Shown: positions 40,251-51,600 of the stretch, piece after piece
How positions within the stretch are numbered: position 1 is the first letter of the stretch
Layout: each line of letters starts with the position of its first letter
Assembly: GCA_916048095.2 (NCBI GenBank)
Contig: OU696578.1
Span: forward strand, 6,110,007-6,174,006
Origin: Sacculina carcini
Lineage: Eukaryota > Arthropoda > Thecostraca > Sacculinidae
Reading direction: 5' to 3'
DNA length: 64,000 nucleotides
Position numbers and translations under genes: made by a program
The notes under the pieces: model-generated
The model's input: the letters and a program-made list of their open reading frames with translations, nothing else
Database searches by the model: none
What the model was told of the DNA's origin: nothing

Positions 40251-43200
40251 TCAAGTGTAGCGTGCCGGTCGCCAGCGACGTCTGCCGCTGCGGTACGGCG
40301 GTAACTCGGGTAGTGGATGAGATATTTGTTGCCCCTGGAGTCCAGCGTCCGACTCTGTAGTAGCTCCGTTTCGATGCTCCGGCGACGTACTGCGCTCGAT
40401 TGTCGGCGTGTCGCCAGGAGGCTGCTGATCGTTGTCGCACGGCACGGACGAGTCGGTCGGCGGAGAGCCGCTCGGCAGCATGTCCGGCATGTCGACCCCG
40501 TCCGCGTCCTCGAACGGCGCCGGCGGGCCTGACGAAGGCGCCAGGTGTGCGGTGTTGCGCGATGACCCGTCTGACAACCTGAACGACGACAGACCGGTCT
40601 GACCAACCACCGTGAACGGCCCGCGGAAACTGGACTGGCCCTTCTGCACGTGATCCTGACGACGAACATAGACGGCGTCAACAACCTTGAATCTTGGAGT
40701 TCGCACGGCGAATCTGGAATCATACGCCGCTGCGTTGCGCCGTTGTTGGGTTCTGATGCGTTTCCCCGGACTCGGACGGTGCGGTTTTTCATGAGCGACC
40801 GGCAGCGCTAGTCGCATCATCCGGCCCTGCAACATCTCCGACGGTGACACCCCTGTAGAACAGTGCGGCGTGCTGCGGTACTGTGCCAGTCGCATTTGAA
40901 TGTGCGCCGCGAAGTCGCCGTCGTATTCCGCCTGGTTGATCCACGCCTTCAATGTCCTGCTGAAGCGTTCTATCGCTGCGTTGCCGCGCGGCCAGTAGGC
41001 TGAAGATCGGCCATGTTTGATTCCGCGCTCGACCAAGTAACGCACGAAGACGGCGCTTACGAACGATGTGCCGTTATCAGAGATTATCTCGTCCGGGTAA
41101 CCTTCTCTGGCCCATATGTTCCGGAGGTACTCGATGATGGCTTCCGACGTCACAGCTGGCACCAGAGCGACCTCGACCCATTTCGACGAGTAATCGATCA
41201 ACGTGATAGCGTAGCGATGATCCCTAGGTGCGCAATGGATCGGGCCGACGGCGTCGATCCCCAACTTGGACCACACTTTTTCTGGCGGAGTCACACTTTG
41301 CATGGGCGCTGGCCTGCATTGGTTGAGCAGTACCTTGTCGGACGACTGACAGAGTTGACATTGGCGGACGAAGTCCTCCACCTGGCGGTTCATCCCCGGT
41401 AACCAGGCCACGCTCCGCAGTAGCTGTTTCGTCCTCACCGCGCCGTCATGAGCCTGGTGAGCCGCTTCGACATAACGCGCGCGTAATTTTTGGGGTACAA
41501 CAACTTGATGGCCGTTGCGAAGAACCAAATCTGCATCTGTGCTTACCTCGTGGCGAATGTGGAAGTATGGACGGACGTTCGCGTCGCAGTCCTTCTCTCG
41601 TGCCGGGAACCCTTCGACAATTGCGCGGCGCAAAGCAATCAGCTGTAGGTCGTTGCGCGCTGCCTCAGCCACCTCCTGCATCGTGATGATGTCTCCTTCG
41701 ACGACAGCAATAACCTCCTCCAGGTCCTCCGCCGTGTCGGGCTCGTTGACCGGCAGCCCTGACAATGCGTCGGCCCCAGGTAGTCTTGAACCTGCCACAT
41801 GCTGCACCGTGAAGCCGTACATCATTAGCCGTGCTCTCCATCGCGCGATGCGTGCTCTGGCGCTGCCCTTGTAGCGAGTTGACAACACAGTGCGCAGGGC
41901 AGAGTGGTCGGTCCGCAGGAGAAAGCGACGCCCCCACAAGAAGAGCTTCCACCGTTCGATGGCGCGCGCTGCAGCTAACGTCTCTCTCAGTGACGGAATA
42001 TTGAGCCTCAGCGTCCGAAAAGCGCTGACTCCAGCACGCCACCATTCGCTCTCTGCCGTTGTCGTCCGGCTGTGACAGCACAGCGCCCAGTCCCTTCTCG
42101 CTGGCGTCCGTTGAGACGATGATGTCACGCTCTATATCAAATGGCTGGAGTGCTCGGCTCTCAACTATCGACGTCTTCAGTTGCGTAAATGCAGCTGTGT
42201 GAGACTCATTCCACTCAAACGGTGTTTCCTTCCTCAGCAGAGGGAACAATGGAGCAGCTTTAGTCGCGTAGTCCGGTACGAAGTGCGATAACCAACCGCA
42301 CAGGCCGATGAAACTGCGCAGCTCTCCTGCGGACGACGGAGTCGGTGCGTCTACGATCGCCCTGATGTGGCTCTGCAGCGGTGAAATTCCCGATCTGTCA
42401 ATGAGGTAACCGCAGAAGTCGATCGAGTCCGACGAGAACAACGATTTATTGTAGTTCACTGTGACGTTTGCTTCTTTGAGAGCGGCCATGACACGTTTCA
42501 GTCGGACGTCGTGTTGAGACTGTGTTTTACCGGACACAACAATGTCGTCCAAGTAGTGTTGGACGCCCACAATCCCCTTCAGTACACGGTCCAGCAGTTC
42601 TTTAAACGCTGACCCGTCTGACGACAATCCGAAAGTAACACGGCGGAGCTGAAAAACTCCGTCGTGTGTGATGAAAGCCGTCAACGGACGCGACTCAGGA
42701 GCGAGGTCGAGCTGGTGATATGCTGATCTGAGGCCGATCCTACTCAGAAATGGACCTTGAAGCTGTGCTTGGAGCTCGGTTATGGTGGGCAGCGGGTGTG
42801 CGTCCGACAAAATTTGCTCGTTTAAGCCGCGCAGATCCACGCACAGCCGGATGCGCCCGTCCTTGCGTTTAGCAACCACCAACGGGCTGATCCAGGGTGA
42901 CGAGTCGATCGGTTCAATCACGCCGGCTTGGTGCAGTTGCGTCAGCTCAATGGACACTGCCTCCCTCACCGACAGCGGCAGTCGTCTCAAGGAACACCGG
43001 ATTGGAGTAGCGTCCGAACGAAGCACTATCCGATGCTGGTAGTTTTTGATCGGCGGCAGTATCGCGTCAACGCTGGTATCTAATTGCCTCACGATTCCCT
43101 CGCTCGGGTGAATTGTGATCCCAAGCGCAGAAATGGTGGATAACCCCAGCAGGCATTTCGATGACGGTGTGTCGATGATGAAGAAATCGGTGGTCGCCGT

Positions 43201-43592
43201 TTGCCCTTTGACCGTGACAGTGGCTGGTGGTGTTCCCATCACCTTTAACGGTCGGCGACTCACGCCGAACAGTCAAACGTCGGTTGGCGTTAACTCCGCG
43301 CCCTTGAAATGGTTTCTCGCCAGAGGTAGGCTGAGGACCGAAACACTTGCCCCCGTGTCGACTTGTAGCCTGACTTCGGCCGTCCTGCCAGAGCTGATTG
43401 CGATGGTCGCGTCAAACTCCAGCTTGCGGGGCTTCTCGGCGTCGCTGCATGCGAGAATGGTGACGCCTCGAACCGGCTTGGAGCGCTGAATTGACTTAGG
43501 CTTGTCTGTTGAGCGGCAGACGGCTTCCCAGTGGCCTTGTCGTCCGCACTTGTCGCACGCTGAGTTTTTCGCCGGACAGAAGTATATAGCAT
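40251..43592 (-). pseudogene. pol: Gypsy-like element E gag end and pol (protease, RT, RNase H, integrase)
   Basis: The minus-strand polyprotein starts at the truncated edge 43592. Zinc knuckle CDKCGRQGHWEAVC; retropepsin VDTGASVSV (about 43360); an in-frame stop near 43270; LLGLSTISALGITIHP; RT with VIEPIDSSPWISPLVVAKRK, LCVDLRGLNEQI, VTFGLSSDGSAFKELLDRVL and catalytic VQHYLDDIVVSGKT; RNase H with IIVSTDASEKGLGAVLSQ. After a frameshift near 42050 come ARAIERWKLFLWGRRFLLRT, DHSALRTVLS and the integrase: HQAHDGAVRTK...CQLCQ zinc site, KLGIDAVGPIHCAPRD, DEIISDNGTSFVSAVFVRYL and NAAIERFSRTLKAWIN for the three acidic residues. The C-terminus ends RSGRRRWRPARY. Only one stop and one frameshift were noticed, so this is the best-preserved pol in the window. 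The gag N-terminus and 5' LTR are lost where TTAGG-like repeats start. Confidence 0.9.
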
Positions 43593-43599
43593 AAAAGAA

Positions 43600-44068
43600 A
43601 AAAGTTAGGTTAGGTCGGGTTGGGTAGGGTTAGGTTAGGTATAGAATAAAGAATACATAGAATAAAGAATATGAAAAAAAATAAGGATAATAAATACAAA
43701 TGTAGCGCTAAAGAGACAAATAAAGACAAACAAAATAAAAACAAAATTATTATTAAATACAAATGTTGCGCTAAAGAGACAAATATGTCTAGTTCCACCA
43801 GCAAGCGCTATATATTCACCTATTACACATCACCTGTAAAACGCTGCTGTGGCCGATCTCTGCAGACGCTGGCTTGGAGACACGATGACCACGGTTCGAA
43901 ACCCGTCAGGTATGTATATTTAGAATACATAAGAAAAGTTAGGTTAGGTATAGAATAAAGAAAAAATAAGTTAGGTTAGGTTGGGTTAGGCTGGGTTAGG
44001 TCGGGTTGGGTTAGGTTAGGTTAGGTTGGGTTAGGTTGGGTTGGGTTAGGTTAGGTCAGGTTAAGGCA
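43600..44068 (+). repeat. Interstitial TTAGG-like repeats with interspersed spacer
   Basis: GGTTAGG/GGTTGGG/GGTCGGG permutations run at 43604-43640 and 43939-44065, where nearly pure (TTAGGTTGGG)-type sequence lasts about 100 bases. Between them lies an AT-rich spacer with a duplicated phrase (AAATACAAATGTAGCGCTAA at about 43694 and its near copy at about 43757). TTAGG is the canonical arthropod telomere unit, but the array is degenerate and internal. Confidence 0.8.
43845..43915 (+). other. tRNA-like core (possible SINE or tRNA pseudogene)
   Basis: A-box-like TGTGGCCGATCTCTGCAG (from about 43847) is followed by a B box GGTTCGAAACC (43893-43903). The T-stem ACGG/CCGT is complementary. It lies between the two TTAGG-like tracts. 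Other arms are weak. Confidence 0.45.
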
Positions 44069-44144
44069 GAAAAAAATGACGTCAGAGGGGGGAGGGGCCT
44101 AAGTAATGTAAACAAATGTAACAAAGTGTTGAAGCCTTCTACTT

Positions 44145-44378
44145 CTAATACAAGATTGAAATTGTCGAATTGTGTGTGCATGTCGAGAAAATCACGCTTT
44201 CCGACTCAATGTGGGTGAATTTTTACAGACAGTGGGCGAAAACACCAGCCCGATATCCTATTCCACGAGCACTTGTGAAAACATACACTCTCCCCAAAGG
44301 AAACATGAGTGGAACGCTGAATAATATTTTCACCTCACAAGTGCCGCGACAAATTCTGCTGGGGCTTGTAAGTGTGGT
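44145..44378 (+). pseudogene. Maverick/Polinton major capsid fragment (central part)
   Basis: The plus-strand frame starts abruptly at ACAAGATTGAAATTGTCGAA (about 44148) and carries ELCVHVEKITLSDSMWVNFY, YPIPRALVKTYTLPKGNMSG and NIFTSQVPRQILLGLV, the same capsid family as 31119-31787 and 38736-39353. Its first ~50 bases almost duplicate the last ~50 bases of the N-terminal fragment at about 31733-31787. It is cut off at about 44370 by the next element's LTR. Confidence 0.75.
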
Positions 44379-44645
44379 GTGATCGGGTTCTGCTCGGTGA
44401 TTGGTCGAAGTGACGATGACGTCAGCTGATTACCGGCGGTACCTACTTTGTAAGGCGCGTGCGGTGTGTGTGATGCGAGTGTGTACGTGTGTTTGTCTGC
44501 ATATGTAAGGCTAGATGTGCGTGTGTAATTAGTGTACTAATGACTGTTGGCCTGTGTGTTTGCTGCGTTCTGACCAGTGGGGAGTGTAAATACAAAGTGT
44601 GTTGTGCTGTTATCTGCGAGTAACTACAAGCTATTTCGGCGTGCA
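44370..44645 (+). mobile_element. Probable 5' LTR and leader of gypsy-like element F
   Basis: A TG-rich non-coding stretch (TGTGTGTGATGCGAGTGTGT and similar) lies between the end of the capsid fragment and a gag start. The position implies an LTR plus leader, but no second LTR copy is available because the element runs into an assembly gap. Confidence 0.45.
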
Positions 44646-44648
44646 AGC

Positions 44649-45080
44649 ATGGCGAGTCGATCAAAAGTGGTTGATGACGGGGCAGCAAGCCGTCGTGGAC
44701 ACGATGACGCTCACTGTGCAAATTCGTCGGAGGCGTTGCCCGTTGCTGGGATCGGATTCTCTGAAATGATGAAGCCTTTCAGCGGGTGCGAAGGATCAGA
44801 CGTGACGCAATGGCTGCGGAAATTCGAAAAGGTGGCTAGGTTGCGTCGCGTGTCGGAGCTTCAAGATGTACTGCCGCTCTTCCTAGAGGGTGCGGCATAC
44901 AACATGTACGATGAGCTTAGCGAGGAGGGGCAGGGCTCCTATCAAAGCATCAAAAAGGCTCTGCTGAAGGCGTACGCCAAGAACCCCTTCAACGCCTACG
45001 AGGAATTCGCGACGGGCAGGCTGACTGCAGGAGAAACGCCTGACAACTTCATGGCGCGGCTGCGTCAGCTGGCCAAGCTT
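44649..45080 (+). CDS. gag: Gypsy-like element F gag, N-terminal part (truncated by gap)
   Basis: The start is set at MASRSKVVDDGAASRRGHDD (44649) rather than an upstream GTG, as typical gag sequence begins after it. Gag landmarks are MMKPFSGCEGSDVTQWLRKF, LFLEGAAYNMYDELSEEGQG, IKKALLKAYAKNPFNAYEEF and LTAGETPDNFMARLRQLAKL, the capsid N- and C-terminal segments of gypsy gag. The frame is intact for 144 codons and is cut by the N gap at 45081. Confidence 0.85.
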
Positions 45081-45280
45081 NNNNNNNNNNNNNNNNNNNN
45101 NNNNNNNNNNNNNNNNNNNNNNNNNNNNNNNNNNNNNNNNNNNNNNNNNNNNNNNNNNNNNNNNNNNNNNNNNNNNNNNNNNNNNNNNNNNNNNNNNNNN
45201 NNNNNNNNNNNNNNNNNNNNNNNNNNNNNNNNNNNNNNNNNNNNNNNNNNNNNNNNNNNNNNNNNNNNNNNNNNNNNNNN
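45081..45280. other. Assembly gap (200 N)
   Basis: Two hundred undetermined bases between element F gag and the satellite region. A length of exactly 200 suggests a gap of arbitrary size, so distances across it are not reliable. Confidence 1.
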
Positions 45281-45596
45281 ATCCCGAAAACGTCAAAATT
45301 GACCGAAATCGGTCATTTTCGATACTTGTCTACACAAGTTCAACTGGCATCGCAAAAACTTCAAAATTGACCGAAATCGGTCATTTTCGTTACTTGTGCA
45401 CACGTATGTGACTGACATCCCAAAAAAGTCAAAATTGACCGAAATCGGTTATTTTCGATACTTGTGCATACGAGTTCCACTCACATCGCAAAACGTCAAA
45501 AGTGACCGAAATCGGTCATTTTCGATACTTGTGCACACACGTTCAACTGACATCGCAAAAACATCAAAATTGACCGAAATGTTTTCGGGATATATA
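45281..45596 (+). repeat. Tandem repeat, 68-bp unit, ~4.5 copies
   Basis: The core TGACCGAAATCGGTCATTTT recurs with starts of GACCGAAAT at 45301, 45369, 45437, 45504 and 45572 (spacings 68, 68, 67, 68). Each unit continues CGATACTTGTGCACAC, then GTTCAACTGACATCGCAAAA. The core GACCGA-AA-TCGGTC is a perfect 6-bp dyad. Confidence 0.95.
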
Positions 45597-45606
45597 TTTC
45601 GGGATA

Positions 45607-48600
45607 TGGTCGCTTAATATACCAGGTCGCTTAATATATCAGGTCGCTTAATATACCGGGTCAATTAATATACCAGGCCACTTTTTAAACCAGGTAACTT
45701 AATATACCAGGTCAATTAATATAACAGGTCAATAAATATACCTGGTCAATTTATATACCAGGTCAATTTATATACCGGGTCGCTTAATATACCAGGTCGC
45801 TTAATATACCGGTTCAATTAATATACTAGGCCACTTTTTAAACCAGGTAACTTAATATACCAGGTCGCTTAATATACCGGTTCAATTAATATACCAGGCC
45901 ACTTTTTAAACCAGGTAACTTAATATACCAGGTCGCTCAATATACCGGGTCAATTAATATACCGAGTCAATTAATATACCAGGTCAATTTATATACCGGG
46001 TCGCTTAATATACCAGGTCGCTTAATATACCGGTTCAATTAATATACTAGGCCACTTTTTAAACCAGGTAACTTAATATACCAGGTCGCTTAATATACCA
46101 GGTCAATTAATATACCGGGTCAATTTATATACCAGGTCGCTTAATATACCAGGTCAATTAATATACCAGGTCACTTTTTAAACCAGGTAACTTAATATAC
46201 CAGGTCGCTTAATATACCAGGTCGCTTAATATACCAGGTCGGTTAATATACCAGGTCAATTTATATACCGGGTCGCTTAATATACCAGATCGCTTAATAT
46301 ACCAGGTCAATTAATATACCAGGCCACTTTTTAAACCAGGTAACTTAATATACCAGGTCGCTTAATATACCAGGTCGCTTAATATACCAGGTCGGTTAAT
46401 ATACCAGGTCAATTTATATACCGGGTCGCTTAATATACCAGATCGCTTAATATACCGGTTCAATTTAATATACTAGGCCACTTTATAAACCAGGTAACTT
46501 AATATACCAGGTCGCTTAATATACCAGGTCAATTAATATACCGGGTCAATTTATATACCAGGTCGCTTAATATACCAGGTCGCTTAATATACCGGGTCAA
46601 TCAATATACCGGGTCAATTAATATACCGAGTCAATTAATATACCGCGTCAATTAATATACCAGGTCGCTTAATATACTAGGTCAATTAATATACCAGGCC
46701 ACTTTTTAAACCAGGTAGCTTAATATACCAGGTCAATTAATATAACAGGTCAATTAATATACCGGGTCAATTAATATACCGAGTCAATTAATATACCAGG
46801 TCAATTTATATACCGGGTCGCTTAATATACCAGGTCGCTTAATATACCGGTTCAATTAATATACTAGGCCACTTTTTAAACCAGGTAACTTAATATACCA
46901 GGTCGCTTAATATACCAGGTCAATTAATATACCGGGTCGCTTAATATACCATATCGCTTAATATACCAGGTCAATTAATATACCAGGCCACTTTTTAAAC
47001 CAGGTAACTTAATATACCAGGTCGCTCAATATACCGGGTCAATTAATATACCGAGTCAATTTATATACCAGGTCGCTTAATATACCAGGTCGCTTAATAT
47101 ATCAGTTCGCTTAATATACCGGGTCAATTAATATACCAGGCCACTTTTTAAACCAGGTAACTTAATATACCAGGTCGCTTAATATACCAGGTCAATTAAT
47201 ATACCGGGTCAATTTATATACCAGGTCGCTTAATATACCAGGTCGCTTAATATACCAGGTCGCTTAATATACCGGTTCAATTTAATATACTAGGCCACTT
47301 TATAAACCAGGTAACTTAATATACCAGGTCGCTTAATATACCAGGTCAATTAATATACCGGGTCAATTTATATACCAGGTCGCTTAATATACCAGGTCGC
47401 TTAATATACCGGGTCAATCAATATACCGGGTCAATTAATATACCGAGTCAATTAATATACCGCGTCAATTAATATACCAGGTCGCTTAATATACTAGGTC
47501 AATTAATATACCAGGCCACTTTTTAAACCAGGTAGCTTAATATACCAGGTCAATTAATATAACAGGTCAATTAATATACCGGGTCAATTTATATACCAGG
47601 TCAATTTATATACCGGGTCGCTTAATATACCAGGTCGCTTAATATACCGGTTCAATTAATATACTAGGCCACTTTTTAAACCAGGTAACTTAATATACCA
47701 GGTCGCTTAATATACCGGCTCAATTAATATACCAGGCCACTTTTTAAACCAGGTAACTGAATATACCAGGTCGCTCAATATACCGGGTCAATTAATATAC
47801 CGAGTCAATTAATATACCAGGTCAATTTATATACCGGGTCGCTTAATATACCAGGTCGCTTAATATACCGGTTCAATTAATATACTAGGCCACTTTTTAA
47901 ACCAGGTAACTTAATATACCAGGTCGCTTAATATACCAGGTCAATTAATATACCGGGTCAATTTATATACCAGGTCGCTTAATATACCAGGTCGCTTAAT
48001 ATATCAGTTCGCTTAATATACCGGGTCAATTAATATACCAGGCCACTTTTTAAACCAGGTAACTTAATATACCAGGTCGCTTAATATACCAGGTCGGTTA
48101 ATATACCAGGTCAATTTATATACCGGGTCGCTTAATATACCAGATCGCTTAATATACCAGGTCAATTAATATACCAGGTCACTTTTTAAACCAGGTAACT
48201 TAATATACCAGGTCGCTTAATATACCAGGTCGGTTAATATACCAGGTCAATTTATATACCGGGTCGCTTAATATACCAGATCGCTTAATATACCAGGTCA
48301 ATTAATATACCAGGCCACTTTTTAAACCAGGTAACTTAATATACCAGGTTGCTTAATATACCAGGTCGCTTAATATACCGGGTCAATTGATATACCAGGT
48401 CAATTTATATACCGGGTCGCTTAATATACCAGGTCGCTCAATATACCGGGTCAATTAATATACCAGGTCAATTTATATACCAGGTAACTTAATATACCAG
48501 GTCGCTTAATATACCAGGTCGCTTAATATACCGGGTCAATTAATATACCAGGCCACTTTTTAAACCAGGTAACTTAATATAACAGGTCAATTAATATAAC

Positions 48601-51600
48601 AGGTCAATAAATATACCGGGTCAATTTATATACCAGGTCAATTTATATACCGGGTCGCTTAATATACCAGGTCGCTTAATATACCGGTTCAATTAATATA
48701 CTAGGCCACTTTTTAAACCAGGTAACTTAATATACCAGGTCGCTTAATATACCAGGCCACTTTTTAAACCAGGTAACTTAATATACCAGGTCGCTTAATA
48801 TACCGGGTCAATTGATATACCAGGTCAATTTATATACCGGGTCGCTTAATATACCAGGTCGCTCAATATACCGGGTCAATTAATATACCGGGTCAATCAA
48901 TATAACAGGTCAATTTATATACCAGGTCGCTTAATATACCAGGTCAATTAATATACCAGGCCACTTTTTAAACCAGGTAACTTAATATACCAGGTCAATT
49001 AATATAACAGGTCAATAAATATACCTGGTCAATTTATATACCAGGTCAATTTATATACCGGGTCGCTTAATATACCAGATCGCTTAATATACCAGGTCAA
49101 TTAATATACCAGGCCACTTTTTAAACCAGGTAACTTAATATACCAGGTCGCTTAATATACCAGGTCGCTTAATATACCAGGTCGGTTAATATACCAGGTC
49201 AATTTATATACCGGGTCGCTTAATATACCAGATCGCTTAATATACCGGTTCAATTTAATATACTAGGCCACTTTATAAACCAGGTAACTTAATATACCAG
49301 GTCGCTTAATATACCAGGTCAATTAATATACCGGGTCAATTTATATACCAGGTCGCTTAATATACCAGGTCGCTTAATATACCGGGTCAATCAATATACC
49401 GGGTCAATTAATATACCGAGTCAATTAATATACCGCGTCAATTAATATACCAGGTCGCTTAATATACTAGGTCAATTAATATACCAGGCCACTTTTTAAA
49501 CCAGGTAGCTTAATATACCAGGTCAATTAATATAACAGGTCAATTAATATACCGGGTCAATTAATATACCGAGTCAATTAATATACCAGGTCAATTTATA
49601 TACCGGGTCGCTTAATATACCAGGTCGCTTAATATACCGGTTCAATTAATATACTAGGCCACTTTTTAAACCAGGTAACTTAATATACCAGGTCGCTTAA
49701 TATACCAGGTCAATTAATATACCGGGTCGCTTAATATACCATATCGCTTAATATACCAGGTCAATTAATATACCAGGCCACTTTTTAAACCAGGTAACTT
49801 AATATACCAGGTCGCTCAATATACCGGGTCAATTAATATACCGAGTCAATTTATATACCAGGTCGCTTAATATACCAGGTCGCTTAATATATCAGTTCGC
49901 TTAATATACCGGGTCAATTAATATACCAGGCCACTTTTTAAACCAGGTAACTTAATATACCAGGTCGCTTAATATACCAGGTCAATTAATATACCGGGTC
50001 AATTTATATACCAGGTCGCTTAATATACCAGGTCGCTTAATATACCAGGTCGCTTAATATACCGGTTCAATTTAATATACTAGGCCACTTTATAAACCAG
50101 GTAACTTAATATACCAGGTCGCTTAATATACCAGGTCAATTAATATACCGGGTCAATTTATATACCAGGTCGCTTAATATACCAGGTCGCTTAATATACC
50201 GGGTCAATCAATATACCGGGTCAATTAATATACCGAGTCAATTAATATACCGCGTCAATTAATATACCAGGTCGCTTAATATACTAGGTCAATTAATATA
50301 CCAGGCCACTTTTTAAACCAGGTAGCTTAATATACCAGGTCAATTAATATAACAGGTCAATTAATATACCGGGTCAATTTATATACCAGGTCAATTTATA
50401 TACCGGGTCGCTTAATATACCAGGTCGCTTAATATACCGGTTCAATTAATATACTAGGCCACTTTTTAAACCAGGTAACTTAATATACCAGGTCGCTTAA
50501 TATACCGGCTCAATTAATATACCAGGCCACTTTTTAAACCAGGTAACTTAATATACCAGGTCGCTCAATATACCGGGTCAATTAATATACCGAGTCAATT
50601 AATATACCAGGTCAATTTATATACCGGGTCGCTTAATATACCAGGTCGCTTAATATACCGGTTCAATTAATATACTAGGCCACTTTTTAAACCAGGTAAC
50701 TTAATATACCAGGTCGCTTAATATACCAGGTCAATTAATATACCGGGTCAATTTATATACCAGGTCGCTTAATATACCAGGTCGCTTAATATATCAGTTC
50801 GCTTAATATACCGGGTCAATTAATATACCAGGCCACTTTTAAACCAGGTAACTTAATATACCAGGTCGCTTAATATACCAGGTCGGTTAATATACCAGGT
50901 CAATTTATATACCGGGTCGCTTAATATACCAGATCGCTTAATATACCAGGTCAATTAATATACCAGGTCACTTTTTAAACCAGGTAACTTAATATACCAG
51001 GTCGCTTAATATACCAGGTCGGTTAATATACCAGGTCAATTTATATACCGGGTCGCTTAATATACCAGATCGCTTAATATACCAGGTCAATTAATATACC
51101 AGGCCACTTTTTAAACCAGGTAACTTAATATACCAGGTTGCTTAATATACCAGGTCGCTTAATATACCGGGTCAATTGATATACCAGGTCAATTTATATA
51201 CCGGGTCGCTTAATATACCAGGTCGCTCAATATACCGGGTCAATTAATATACCAGGTCAATTTATATACCAGGTAACTTAATATACCAGGTCGCTTAATA
51301 TACCAGGTCGCTTAATATACCGGGTCAATTAATATACCAGGCCACTTTTTAAACCAGGTAACTTAATATACCAGGTAGCTCAATATACCGGGTCAATTAA
51401 TATACCGAGTCAATTAATATACCAGGTCGCTTAATATACCAGGTCGCTTAATATATCAGTTCGCTTGATATACCGGGTCAATTAATATACCAGGCCACTT
51501 TTTAAACCAGGTAACTTAATATACCAGGTCGCTTAATATACCAGGTCAATTAATATACCGGGTCAATTTATATACCAGGTCAATTTATATACCGGGTCGC

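Noticed and set aside
40238-40792. Arg-rich minus-strand frame (MKNRTVRVRGNASEP...)
   Set aside because: An alternative frame of the element E integrase C-terminus. The correct frame ends RSGRRRWRPARYT.
45081-45302. Gag frame continuing through the N run into the 68-bp repeat
   Set aside because: The 200 N are undetermined sequence. The frame on the far side is repeat sequence, not gag.
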